64,000 nt of DNA from Trichoplax sp. H2 (taxonomy: Eukaryota > Placozoa > Uniplacotomia > Trichoplacea), in assembly GCA_003344405.1 (NCBI GenBank), contig NOWV01000001.1:1-64000 (forward strand). Reading direction: 5' to 3'. The first letter of the stretch is position 1. Each line of letters opens with the position of its first letter. A model generated the notes under the pieces. The model saw only the letters and a program-made list of their open reading frames with translations. It made no database searches and was not told where the DNA came from. Below are positions 15,070-27,565 of this stretch, in pieces. Position numbers and translations under genes: made by a program.

Positions 15070-15560
15070 CCACACCCGTAGTACAGTGTACAGTACAGTA
15101 CAATACTGTAGACGAGACCGTTTGGATTGAAGCTGATAGTACAGTACTGTAAAGTACAGTACTGTACACTGTACAGTGGGTAGTAGGTACTGTAATCAGG
15201 ACACTCTGTCGTCGCGGTCATCCAGATAGAAACGCAGATCTCGATCGTAGCGGTGTATCACTTTGTATCACGTGAGTTTTCTATGGTGTAGTGTACCGTG
15301 TACGGTACAGTAAAAAGTACTGGCGTTTCTACTACAGTACAGTACTGTACTGTACACTGTACACGACACTAGAGCTGGTTCACCTACAGTGTACAGTATG
15401 TCCAGTGTACAGTACAGTGTACTGTACTGGAAAACAGAAATTTAACTACGGATTCGAAATCTTCAACTAATGGCACTATCGTTTGAATTACTTTTTACAT
15501 GATTTGGTCAATATTAAAGCATTTACAGTACTTATTTATTTAATAATCTGGAACGAAAAA

Positions 15561-15634
15561 GATCACGCCGACGTGATCCAATTCATTGGCTATTGCAATT
15601 TTTGACCATCAATTTGTACAAAATTGATGGTCAA
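15561..15634. repeat. Two compact palindromes
   Basis: GATCACG and CGTGATC face each other across a 4-bp loop (15561-15578). Next to them, TTGACCATCAATTT (15602-15615) is mirrored by its exact reverse complement (15621-15634) across 5 bp. These are hairpin-forming sites or possible bipartite binding sites; function unknown. Confidence 0.7.
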
Positions 15635-15917
15635 TGTACAGTATATCTGCATACGAAGGTTGATCACGATTGGTCTTTTTTTTTTTAGCGTTTTCCCAAT
15701 AGTTTTTCCCATTCAAATATATGGAAGAAAATGGATGACAATCTGTACAGTACTTGCCGCCCAGCTAGTAAAAAGCTGTGCTATTAGACACCGGTGAACC
15801 AGCTCTAGTGCATAAGTGCACGTACACTGGACATCGGTGAATCAGCTGCAGTGTCGTGTCCAGTGTACAGTACAGTGTACAGTTTCAGTACAGTACACTG
15901 TACAGGACTGTACTGTA

Positions 15918-16040
15918 CTGTACAGTGGAATCGGTGAACCAGCTCTAGTGTCGTGCACAGTGTACAGTTCCAGTACAGTGCACTGTACAGGATTGTACTG
16001 TACACGACACTAGAGCTGGTTCACCGATTCCACTGTACAG
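15918..16040. repeat. 38-bp perfect inverted repeat (fold-back element)
   Basis: The left arm 15918-15955 and right arm 16003-16040 are exact reverse complements, beginning CTGTACAGTGGAATCGGTGA and ending in the CTAGTGTCGTG core. A 47-bp GTAC-rich spacer separates them. The structure resembles a fold-back transposon or MITE stem. Confidence 0.8.
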
Positions 16041-16328
16041 TGTATAGTACAGTAATGTACAGTGTACAGTACCGTATACAGTACAGTACAGTACAGTAGA
16101 TTGAAGCGGTCTGCTACATCAACTTCACCAATGACGAGTCTATCATTGCAGCCGTTTTTGCATGTTTTAAAATCCAAAATTGACAAGATTGTACAGTAAA
16201 TAAGCGCATACAATATACCATCATATACAGTGACAATTGGAAATTTGAAACGACCTTAGTTTCGTCATTGTACTTTGAACACCTCTAGCTTATTTCTAGG
16301 GCAAATGATGAATAAGAATTTGGTTAGC

Positions 16329-16348
16329 NNNNNNNNNNNNNNNNNNNN
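16329..16348. other. Assembly gap (20 N)
   Basis: A run of 20 N inside repeat tract 2. Its round length and the duplicated flank suggest a placeholder of arbitrary size. Confidence 0.97.
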
Positions 16349-16432
16349 AACCCCGATTACTCAGATACTCAGCGTAAATATAATGTATCATCGTTTAAGC
16401 TATTTACGCTGAGTATCTGAGTAATCGGGGTT
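16349..16432. repeat. 32-bp perfect inverted repeat with 20-bp loop beside the gap
   Basis: Arm 16349-16380 starts AACCCCGATTACTCAGATAC and is exactly reverse-complemented at 16401-16432. The first arm begins at the very first base after the N-run. It may be a natural hairpin that stopped the assembly, a terminal fold-back of an element, or a chimeric read end. Confidence 0.85.
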
Positions 16433-16831
16433 ATTATGGCTGGGCCTACTGTACACTGTGTCGTGTACAGTTCCAGTACAGTGCACTGTACAGGATTGTA
16501 CTGTACACGACACTAGAGCTGGTTCACCGATTCCACTGTACAGTGTATAGTACAGTAATGTACAGTGTACAGTACCGTATACAGTACAGTACAGTACAGT
16601 AGATTGAAGCGGTCTGCTACATCAACTTCACCAATGACGAGTCTATCATTGCAGCCGTTTTTGCATGTTTTAAAATCCAAAATTGACAAGATTGTACAGT
16701 AAATAAGCGCATACAATATACCATCATATACAGTGACAATTGGAAATTTGAAACGACCTTAGTTTCGTCATTGTACTTTGAACACCTCTAGCTTATTTCT
16801 AGGGCAAATGATGAATAAGAATTTGGTTAGC

Positions 16832-18670
16832 GTATTCAGCAAGTGGAGAGCTTACGTTATCAACTGATAGGCCTTTTTGCCAACTAGGTATACAGTACTG
16901 TACAGTAATTTGCCTCCATATTCACACAATGAATAGTTGCTTGTTTTCCTGTACAACAACTCAATCCAAATGTGCTTTAGGAAAAAATAGTCACAGTTGT
17001 ATTAGTGCAAGAAATTTGATCACCATTTATCCAGGAGAATATTTTGGACGTTCCAAGAGAGTTGGACAGAGTAGCCCCTGTTATTTTATACAGTTGTAAC
17101 GAGTAGCATCACAACGACAGTAATGTAAATCCTATTGAACGTACGCTAAGATAGATTGCATACTGTATATGACTCCTTTACACTTGCAAGTAAAATAATG
17201 GATTTAAATCAACTGTAAATCATTAAAATACTTGCTGATTAATGGATTATATCAAGAAAACAAGCGTTAATCAACCTTAACAGATAATTCCATAAAGTAC
17301 TTACACTTACAGAAGTCAGTATGATAACTGTCATAGTTCTTTATTCCCTTCGCATAACACTTAATACTCGATAGCACACATATACACGTAGTAGTATCAC
17401 AGCAACACTACGCTTTATAGTATTATACCTCACATGAAAAAACCTACTGCAATATGGAACAAATACTCACTACCGCCAATGGTAAGCGCTACGTACAGTA
17501 CTGTAAGCGAGGAAAAGCATCGGTAATAAATGATCCAATACAGTATATATCAGGAGAATACTGACATAGTCATTAAACTAATGATATAATAATAATCTCA
17601 CTACTCATATATAAATGCTGTGCATATTTGATTGTGAGAAGGTAAAATGATGAATTACAGTACATCCATTTCGAGAAATACCAATGCGTTGTTCCGTGTA
17701 TTATAGAATTACCGTACCAATGTATAATAACTATCAACTTACGCATATAATATAGAATCATCGCTAATATAACTAGAAAATCTAAAATACTTGCATGTTA
17801 CACACTCATGGTACACATGACATTGAATATGGAGATATAGGGCAATTTTTCATCGGTTAAGTGCTTTTAAAGGCCGATGTGACATGGTAAGAATAGCATA
17901 GAATCATCTTAAGCTCACAATGCGCTAATAAATGTTATGATGTTATGTTACATTATCGGTGCGATCCCTGAGAAGAGCAATACTTAGACTTAACACAATA
18001 TTCTAGCTAGATCCTCTTCAATTTTAACGATATTCTTCTTTCAAAAAATATATACTCGTATATATATATATTAATTCAATGATACGTACCAGTACAAATA
18101 GACTGATCTATTGTTAGTATCTATATAACCTAAAGTGCTGATTAGACTAGTCCCACAGGCGAAGCTCTACTTTAAGTTGATTTACAGTACAAACAAGATC
18201 ACCATTAAATAAGGGAGGCCTTTTAAGTAGAAGATTTATATTTCCTATCTAGTTGTCACTATCAACATTTATATGGCTATATTAGTAACTATTTCAAAAG
18301 AATGATATGAAAAATGGAAGCCCTATAAATTGCATTATCGTATTAAGAATTTAGAACAATCATAAAATAGAAATACTAGTATATTATCTTCTGAAAGATA
18401 ACAAGCTAATACCAATTTTGCAACAGATCGCGCAAGATAATTTAATAATGTTTTACATATCAGCATAATTTACACAAAAATGTAAATCATAGCAATAGTA
18501 CACTTTGTACCCTATATAGAAGATGATGGACAAGTAACAGTTACTAAAAGTTTGCAATGACTTGATTGTAGTTATAACTGCTACTATACAGTATATTGTC
18601 CTTCTCAATTTATCTTGAATTTGCTTTTTTACATGAAATTCGAAAATTTTATATAAAATTGAACAATCAA
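16832..18670. other. Intergenic, no gene seen
   Basis: AT-rich DNA between repeat tract 2 and the 3' end of SFK gene A. Occasional single TACTGTA/TACAGTA motifs only. Confidence 0.6.
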
Positions 18671-21600
18671 TTACCCTTGGTCTTGGTAATTACTAGTATC
18701 AGTTTGAAAGAAATCTTCTAGTTGCCAATGCAAGGTTTCAAAAGTTGGCCTGTCTTCTGGTTCAACCTTCCAGCATGAGGCCATAATTTCGTAAAGAGCA
18801 TCGGGAGCATTACTCATCTTAGGCATTCGATATCCGTTGTCTACTTGCTGTAACACCTCTGCGTTAGTCATACCCGGATACGGATGCCTACCATGTGTTA
18901 TTAGTTCCGTTAGAAAGATACCAAACGACCAGACATCAGATTTACTACTAAATTTGCCGTCTAAAGCTGCTTCTGGTGCTGTCCATTTGATTGGAAATTT
19001 AACATTTTCTTCAGAATTGGCATTATAGAGATCTTCGCGAGCAAGACCAAAATCTGCTATCTTACAATTTAATTCTTTACCGACTAAAACATTTTGAGCT
19101 CTCAAATCTCGATGAATATAGTTTTGAGATTCAAGGTATACCATTCCTGATGACACTTGAGTAGCAATATCAACTAGCTGGGGTAATTTTAAATCAACTT
19201 TATCCCTGCGCAGGTATTCCAATAGATTTCCTTCCGGCATTAATTCGGCGATTATATAAATAGGTTCTTCTCGTGTACAAACGGCGTACAGTTGAACTAA
19301 TTTTGGATGACGTAACCTTTTCATAATAGCTGCTTCTTTCAAGAATGATTCTGTCGACATACTACCCGCTTTCATTTGTTTAACCGCCACTGGTGTAGTT
19401 TTATTCCATAGTCCCTCCCATACTTCACCGAATGCTCCATGCCCTAATTTCTTTTTCAGTTTTAAAGAGCTTCTATCAATCTCCCATTTATCCCAATGAT
19501 CATGCGACAATCCGTAAGGTGTAGGTTTTTGTTGCTAAAAATCAAATTTGAAGACTTGATCACTACGTCATAAGTTAAACTAATCAATTTGTTTCTTTTA
19601 ACATTATCTCAAGTGTAAAATTGAAGATTAAGCGATTAAATAACTTTCTAAATAAATAAATAAGATTAGGAAAATCGCAATGCTTCGTAAAACCGCAATA
19701 CTGTATATGTGTCAACAAAAATTTCACTCAAAGAATAAGAGAAGCATAATTTATGAAAGTTTAACCGCAGCGTAGAAAAATTACATTTTAAAATTAAAAA
19801 CAATCTTCAATCCAACGTTATCTGTTATTAATACTGACCGTCAGGCATGGATTCTTCAAAGTAGTGCACAGTCCATCTGCACTTTTGTTGTGATGTTTAA
19901 CCAAATCTGGCAATGTCAGAAAGGAAATATTTGGAGCAACAAAATATTCTCCTTTATCTTTACGCCGTATCCGAAAGTGCTTTATGTTATTCTGATCACG
20001 TACAGACAACGCATATCCTCCACGATGACTTTCACTTTTTCGAATTAAGAATGATCCAACGCCATTTCCTTCTAGTAATAACGATTTTTCTGCCGTTGTA
20101 CGTTTAATATCGCCAAAGTACCATCTATCACGTAATATAAGCGATAACGATAGCTTAATAACATAACTGAATTTGGGCTAATAATATTGACAATAAAACG
20201 AGAGCAAATGGCAGTAATCTTAAAACTACTAGCTGATGTCAAAGTAATCAAACCTAATAATTTATAGTATATAATAAAGTAATTTATTTACTGGATAGTA
20301 GCACGTACTGTTATCGTTTAATAGAGCATAATCAGTAAATTGTGCTGCATCTGTACGATATCTCAATGGCTAATATTACTGGCAATAGCTATCAATGTCG
20401 ATTCTAATGTTCACTACTGCAATACAATCCCGCAGTTCATTCCTATAAATATTACAATAAATATCTTTCTTCATTGAATTGTAACTTCAACTTTGGTAGA
20501 ATTTATTAATTAATGTATTTCATTAATATAAGATTATTAATTATCCAGTACTTTGTTCTTCCCATCAGTTAGTTTTCTATCTCAATTAAAATCTCACAAA
20601 AGTTCTAGGATCACCTTTACGCCCTCAATCTATATTTATTCTAGCAGAATGTTATTAAGTTTACACGTTGAAGAAGTAGTATAATTTTATTACTGATCAA
20701 CGCGATTATAGAAGCAGAGATACGGCTATGCATATCGGAGATTTTATCTATCACAGTTTAGGTGTAGTTACAGTTTTACCACTAAATCAGCTAACGATAT
20801 TATTGTTACGTTCAGTTTGTGAACAATATTAAAATCACTGAAGCAATCAGCAAACATGATAGGTGTGTACTGTTAATTTTCACTTCATGAATGTCATTAA
20901 AATCACTGAAGGAATTAGCGATAACAGGACAAGTTCATAGTTATGTAAAGAATCAGCCCGAATAACTTATCAATTGCCACACCTTCATGTAAGCACCATA
21001 CAGTCATAAGGATACTCGTAGAGTTAATAGTAAAATTTAATTTATCGTCAGTATGCAATTCTATATCCTACTAACATGAAATTGAAATTTGTCGTAAGAT
21101 CGGGTCCCAATCCATTAATTACAATTCAACGGTTAGATGCACAGAAAAAACTTGCTTTATCTACAGATGCGTTGAAGTTTTTTATTCCCGATCGCGTTTT
21201 TCTCGTACTCCATAGTTTTTAATACAGGCAGTCAAGTGAATGTCTCCGTTACTACCGCAGCATATTAAAATTAAAACTATATCTCGCCCGTGACATTTTG
21301 CGTGAATGATCGCTTATTATACTAAATATTTTTTTTTATACTGAGTCTATGTAATATTAGACATTGTACATGTACTTATTTACGGTAATGCTTTTGATAG
21401 ACTAATTTTCTATGATTTTCTAACTGGTACTTATCCTTCATTACAACAATAGTAAATTAACTTCTTTTCTAGAGTCTTCATCATTATCCGTTAAGGTCGT
21501 CACGCAACAGTAATACTGTCCATTATTACAATGTAGCATAATTTACAATTCCGTAACATTAAATCTTTTCATATAATGGTAAGAGTTAATTAATAATGAG

Positions 21601-23413
21601 GAAAATTAAATGACTATATCGTAAATAAGATAATAGCAAGTATCAAGTAACTTTGTTACAAGAATTAAAGACTGGCTTAGAGCGTCATCTTAATAATCAA
21701 CTATAATTATAATATAATGCAAGGCATGAAGTATTGTAGTCTACTGATCCGTGAATGTTTCAAATGTAAAAAATAAATTTGTCTCGTGAACATCAGTTAC
21801 AACCAAAGGTCAATAAGGAATATAGCTAGCAAAGCCCATTGACAAATTTTTAAACGTATAATATGTTAGTTACAGTTGACTACAGTTTCTAGAATACCGA
21901 AAGTAGTCCCATGTGGTGCCATATCCTATGCACTGCTTTGTGTATTGGCAACTTTCCTTTCAACTGTAGTGCGATTTTAGGCTATCAGGATTATATTTTA
22001 CGCACTGCTAGCAATTTTATCTCATGCACTTCAGATTATTGCCGATTTTACGCTTAAAAACAGACATTATGTTTGAACTTCATATTTTAGTAACATAAAT
22101 GGAAGGCGCAATATGCGTGCCGTAAAACACAAAGACGACAAAAAGAAAATAAATAGCAATGCAGTATATGCGTACGTGTATCGTATTCATTAAGTCAACC
22201 TGCAACCCTTCGTAGTAGCGTTGCTACCATTGAAAGTTATTAATCTAAGCAATTTAGTAACAAGATAAAATTTTAGACTACATACATGACATAAAATTAA
22301 TAAAGTTTTTTAAAGATTTCGATTTCAGAAAGTATACAATATAATAATCAGTAAAAACAAGAATGGAGTACCATACATAAGGTAGCAATGACATGAAGTA
22401 CAGACTCGTGTGTAGTTTCACTAGAAAGTGTACGAATAAAGTACGTATAGTATTGCAGCACCGTGTGCATTGCGAATCTAGCGCGTCCTATTTTATATCA
22501 TATCAAATGTTGAGTAAGGCACAGCACATAAAATCAAGGGTAATCATGATCCTCACAATTTTCCTATGCTTTACAAATGTCATGTCAAGCTATAAAATAT
22601 AATCTAGAAGACCATAAACTTCGTTATCTATTCAAGGATACTATTACGCCATTATTTTCGTTTACTGTACTCTAAAAATGCTAAAGTTGACATTTATACT
22701 GCAAGCGTAGTGTTTCTCTTACAGCTGGTTCTTCCAGTAATCATGATAAAGTAGGATTCCTTGAAAACATGTATGAGCCAATATGTGAAATAATACGCTA
22801 CAAAAAGGACCATCGTAAATGCACTGACTGAAGTACAGCACATCGTATGCACAACACTATCTTACGCTATTGTGTCCACTGAACTTCCGTTTACTTACTT
22901 AATATTTTATCGTTGATGTCTAGATACTATTTACCATTGCCATAATCATATTTTACTATATTTTCAGAATTCTGCCAGCTTAATGCTCGCAGTAAATTAA
23001 TAACTGAAGAATTATTGTAAATGCCTATTAACTTACGGTTTTGCTTCCAAGGAAGTAATCTCGGCAACGAAATTACGTGGAATAAAGCCAATATTTTTCG
23101 TCCGGATAGAACGAGCAGACCACCAATCTTGATTAGATTGCGCAGTTTTAGTAGCAACCTCCATTTGATCACCAGCTTTAAATGATAAATCGTTTTTCGT
23201 ACGGGCCTCATAATCGTAAAGAGCAATCACAATTGTTTTGGGTTCTTCTGGTTTGAGCTTTTCCTGCTTAGTTTTAACTTCACCAGGAACACCGGTGAGT
23301 GGCGGCGGCGTCACATCAGTTAATGCTTGAGAATTTCTCCCATTTGCATTTTGTTGTTTTATACCTTTGTTATCCTCAGGAGAAGGATTATTACGACCCA
23401 GGCAATTGCCCAT
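18671..23413 (-). CDS. Src-family tyrosine kinase A (complete, 3 exons, 508 aa)
   Basis: Exons: 23413-23037 (phase 2), 20124-19839 (phase 0), 19534-18671. Same layout as gene B with identical SH2-exon (286 nt) and kinase-exon (864 nt) lengths. The N-terminus MGNCLGRNN is the classic dual-acylation signal (Gly2, Cys4). SH3 (about 62-122) has ALYDY, QDWW and [10 protein letters not shown]2 opens WYFGDIKR and carries FLIRKSES. The kinase has [22 protein letters not shown] (one step from the Src hallmark HRDLRAAN), DFGLARED with a nearby activation-loop Tyr, [10 protein letters not shown] and SDVWSFG. The tail SNYQDQG matches the inhibitory tail tyrosine of Src, suggesting regulation by a Csk-type kinase. 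Intron 1 is 2.9 kb with nothing recognised; intron 2 is 304 bp. Of the two complete genes, this is the more Src-like. Confidence 0.95.
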
Positions 23414-25134
23414 AATAATTAATTACTGAAAATATACTTTTAATTCAAGAAGTACTCCTAATATGTGGAAAAGTTACTGCTTCAATGTATGAAATATCAC
23501 CGTTGCACGACTTGACAGTAATGAACTGTACGAGTGATCAACTAGAATTTCCGGCGACATACAATCTTACATTTAAAGTATGATAACGTGTGGGTTGTCT
23601 CAGCCTTAAAATCTAATTTGTATTCTTAACAAACTTTCAATTTCTTTGTGTTATACCAGTTATTCACACACAGCCATAGCGAAATCTCATTGAGTTTCTT
23701 CAGTTAGTAATCTGAAATGGAGTTCCAAGTTCACCGTTAATTCACTTCTTACAAGAATCTTTTCGATATTTATTCGCATTGACTGTATTCGTGCAGCTTT
23801 GGTCCTACGATACAGTACTTTTATAACTGTTTACAGTGTATTGTATGCATTGTGATAGAATTATTTATGCAGTATATAGTACTAATTTGCTAAGGTCCGT
23901 TACAGTATTATTTATATATTAGCAGTGCCGCGTTTTGGATATAGCAATTATCGTACGGTAAAACCTGATACATACAATATACCAAATGTACATCCCAGTT
24001 CTTCTACATGTCCGATGTAAAATATATTAGGATTAAGCAGTATAGTAGTAACACAATGTACAAGGCTATACACTGTATACAGCCTATGCAGGATTATTCT
24101 GCAGAATAGTTATAGTATTCTAAATTGATTATAGGGAAAATTTTACACGATTTACGCAATTTAGAAACAGCATACTGTATATCCATAGCACTACCATGGC
24201 ACTACTGTACAATAGTATACCGTTTATGCGTATATCAATATACAGTACTTTACGGGTAATGAGGTATGATGCATATGTTATCTTACTATTTTTTTAGGCG
24301 TTTACCGAATTACTGAACAAGAATTGAGGGCGTGCCATGGAGAGACTCACCTTGCTGTCTTCTATTATAGACTACTAAATATATATCTGGCAGTCCATAA
24401 TTCTATGCATACAAATGAAAATGAATCTACTGTAATTTTATCGTTCCACTAGTGCTATTACCGTATACTATTCAAATTGAAGTTTAACAATTATTGTATC
24501 TTCAACGATTAGTCCAAGGTTGATGAATACATTGCTGTTGTTCGATGAGATTATTATTCTACGAATAGGTCATGTGCGAGGTCTTATAGTAGATCCAAGA
24601 TTACGTAAGGTGTCATTTAACGGAAGTGCAGGACTTACATCTACGAAACAATGAGACCTAAGTGAGTCTATGAGCATGGGTACGACTGGTCTTATTACAG
24701 CCGTTTATGATACAATTTTTAGTCAGATTTCTCGATCGATAAATGATATACATCATACAGTATTCATTCCCTGTATATACGACTTTAGCTATCCTCTTTA
24801 TATAAAAAAAAGAGAACGTTATTAAATATAATTATAGTATACGCTACTACAGTATTCGTATACTGTTCGTATTTTACCCGTACAATAAATAAAATAGAAG
24901 GGAGATCGCCAGCAAAGTGAGGGGGGCGGGAATATTTGCCTGTGTGAATAAATTCACTTCCGTTTATCATTTTTCGCTAGTGTACTATGATTATAACATT
25001 AATGGACATGTGTGATTATCTTCCTTCTTTTATTATCGGACAAGTAGAATTCTACGCAATATGATGATTGGTAAATTCTAGACTTGAACTATACAGCATT
25101 TACAGAAGAAGTTCTTAAAAGTACTACACTGAGT
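23414..25134. other. Upstream region of SFK A, no gene seen
   Basis: AT-rich, with sparse TACAGTA motifs increasing towards 25100. No convincing exon. It should contain the SFK A promoter. Confidence 0.5.
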
Positions 25135-25640
25135 TACAGTGTACAGCATATACTGTGCTGTATATAGTGTACACTGTATAGTTTGATAGAGATTTTGGGT
25201 AATGAAAGAAAAAAAGGGTTCTACTGTAGTAGGATAGAGTACTGCAAACTCGTAAGTCGCCGTAATGTTATGTCTAGCTGACAAGGATTATGTGGACAGG
25301 CTGAGGATGAAGGAAGGAGTTTTATTGACAGTTAATTTGCTGATGGTTAGTCTAGCAGTCAGCAGCACAGAAAAGAAAGTAATACTGTACTGTACTGTAC
25401 AGTGTAATGTTAATCGTAGTAAGGCATTAGATGTACTGTACTGTACTGTACTGTACATGTGCATTAGATTAGTTGTCTCTGATTGGCTATCATACTGTTC
25501 TGGTACTGTACAGTACAGTACATTGTGTACAGTACTATACTGTATATATACAGTACATACTACTGTGCTATACTGTACTGTACTGTACTGTACTGTACAG
25601 TATAACATAACATAAATAAGACGTAGTTACAGTACGGTAC
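25135..25640. repeat. GTAC-based palindromic repeat tract 3
   Basis: Runs of TACTGTACTGTACTG and their complements, for example 25434-25458 and 25567-25601. This is the third such tract in the window and lies between the 5' end of SFK A (minus strand) and the 5' end of the C8orf74 homologue (plus strand). Both strands give low-complexity frames of about 110 codons, which I treat as repeat artefacts. Confidence 0.9.
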
Positions 25641-25799
25641 TGAAGTTGCTGAAAAGAGAACGGCTCACAGTATGATACCAGCTGCAAACATGCTAGCAGG
25701 AGTAACCGCGTACAGTTTGTTGGTAATCAATCAACACCATGGTAACTCACTTAATGTGTGAGGCAAGTTGTGCCAGCAATTTATAGTCTTCTACTAGCT

Positions 25800-26885
25800 A
25801 TGGATGCTTCGAAAAAAATTCATGTTATTAACAACCAGCAACTAAAACAACTAGCTGATTTACCTAAGCATGAAAGCAGATTAGCACTTGCCAAAGCGCT
25901 ACATATGAAAGAATTCGACGAAGAAGACGATCTCAGAAGCTCTATTATTGCCGACTTTCACTATAATAACATGATCTACGCGGTCGATAAAGGCCTTCCA
26001 TGGTCAATAGTCAATGTATTTGTCATGCTAGCGAAAGATATCCTAGAGCAATCTGCCGGTAAGACTTTTAAAAACAGAATAGCTTTTTGAACTATCATTA
26101 CTTTCCTAGGCAAAAGTGTAATCCTTACAGTTTTAAATTAGATGAACATACTATTTACTTGAAAGCGGTATACGCGTATATTATACACTACTGTCAATTC
26201 TGATTCTGACATCTTGTCATGCAGGCATCACAACTTGAGATGATATTTTTAATGTCCAAGCTGTGTTATTCAGAGTATTATGAATATATTTATTGCAGGG
26301 AAAACGTTACCACAAAGTCTAACAATTTTTAAACGAAAACTTTCCGAAATCGCAAATTGTTCTAATAAATTGAATATACAGCATTTAATTGATCACATGC
26401 TCCAAACGTACTATCAACATTATCAATTATACCAGTATGTTACTTCGGAAAATCAGAAAGAAGAAAGAACTAAGCTTAAACTAGATATTGAACCCGTACT
26501 ATCCAATCCTGTGGCTTTCAGTTCTGGTATCCCATTAGAGAAATGGGAATATAACCGAGATATATCCGCAATTGAAAAAGCTGAACGTGAAAGAAGAGAC
26601 AAAAGAACGGTCAAACGTATTGTTGCTGAGAAGCAAACCACTAAAGATGTTAACCGGCCGTTTGAAAAGTATGAAAGTAATGATGAATGCTTAACGGAAG
26701 AAAACATTGCTGACTTAATTGCAGAAGCGGCCTCCGCTTATGTTACAGCATTCAAAGATAGATTGATAGAAAATATTGAAGAATCACGGGAAAATCTAGA
26801 ATATAGGTTATCCAAAGCTGCCCGCGGTCCTCCACCAAAATCAGCAAAAATTTCCAATGGAAGAGTTAGATCATCACGTAGATGA
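25800..26885 (+). CDS. C8orf74: C8orf74 homologue (2 exons, 281 aa)
   Basis: Exons 25800-26058 (phase 1, G|gtaaga) and 26299-26885. The start ATGGATGCTTCG is the first ATG in frame. The protein resembles human C8orf74 (294 aa, function unknown, testis-enriched) along its length. An EEFDEEDDLRSSI segment matches its EEFDEQ..SRRSI block, then IYAVDKGLPW, the HYQLYQYV motif (human HYKLYQYV) and a charged helical C-terminal half rich in Glu/Arg. No signal peptide or membrane segment is seen. The C-terminus is basic (RSSRR). Its tail-to-tail neighbour is a coiled-coil gene also of likely ciliary or sperm interest, which fits but does not prove a ciliary role. The gene model is firm; the homology is from recalled motifs. 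Confidence 0.8.
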
Positions 26886-27565
26886 TTGGCGTATAAAATT
26901 CTAACCTTTATAATGCATTATTATATTTCAAATTAATTGAGCAATCTGCTAAGTTAGAAACAGAACATGCTATCATATTCTTGTATCGCTTTTATCAAAA
27001 TCGACACTGCTTAAAAATTGGCACTTTGTAATACCTCATGAAATTAATAGCCACAATGATACTGTGTATAGATGATCATCATTTTAACTTGTTTATCCTA
27101 TGCTGATTATCTACTAGTCTACTTTTATGTGAGGAGATGAATCATTTTTAACTCCCAACGAATCTTGTATCTTACTAATATGAGCCTAATTATGGAACTT
27201 ATGATATATGTATGATAAATAGTTCATGTTTTCCTTAGTTAAATATATTTAATTAATTGTTTTAAAAGCAAAAATAGACGCCTAAATGTTCATTGTACTA
27301 TATATATATATATTTATATAGGTGATTAAATTAGATGCCCATACCAAACAATCTCTCCGTGTCAAAATGTCAGTTATTTATTAAAAAAATTTTCAATGAG
27401 TGAAAATCGGTTAAATATTTACAAAATCATATAATGATAACAGTTTAATTCAAGTTTTTGAACTTTTATAAGCGTATTATATCCTTTGAATAAAAGAGTT
27501 ATATTTACATTGACAGCATTTATTAATCAGCCTGAACTTGTCGACAGATTAATCGAAGTCGAAAA
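26886..27565. other. Convergent 3' intergenic region
   Basis: 680 bp between the stop codons of the C8orf74 homologue and the coiled-coil gene. AT-rich, with a TATATATA run near 27300. It presumably holds both 3' UTRs. No gene seen. Confidence 0.6.

Larger units (their letters stand above)
15070..16600. repeat. GTAC-based palindromic repeat tract 2, with a repeated 21-bp core
   Basis: Same type of sequence as tract 1, 5' of SFK gene B. A 21-bp core (CGACACTAGAGC followed by TGGTTCACC) recurs forward at 15364-15384, 16005-16025 and 16508-16528. It recurs reversed at 15793-15810 (partial), 15836-15856 (diverged) and 15933-15953, always next to TGTACAGTG-type palindromes. This suggests a dispersed element family and not just a simple-sequence expansion. 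The tract includes the assembly gap and the duplicated block. Confidence 0.85.
15960..16831. repeat. 369-bp exact direct duplication either side of the gap
   Basis: 15960-16328 recurs without a difference I can see at 16463-16831, offset 503 bp. The first copy ends exactly at the N-run, as expected when two overlapping contigs were not merged. A true tandem duplication is possible but less likely. Confidence 0.85.

Noticed and set aside
15805-16716. Identical 67-codon minus-strand frames at 16010-16213 and 16513-16716 as a duplicated gene
   Set aside because: They are the same low-complexity sequence present twice because of the duplicated block around the gap.
22927-23226. 99-codon minus-strand frame overlapping SFK A exon 1
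   Set aside because: It is an alternative frame of the SH3 exon; the SH3 motifs are in the other frame.
25265-25615. Frames of about 110 codons on both strands in tract 3
   Set aside because: Most of the sequence is TACTGTAC repeat. Openness on both strands is a result of the palindromes and not of coding.
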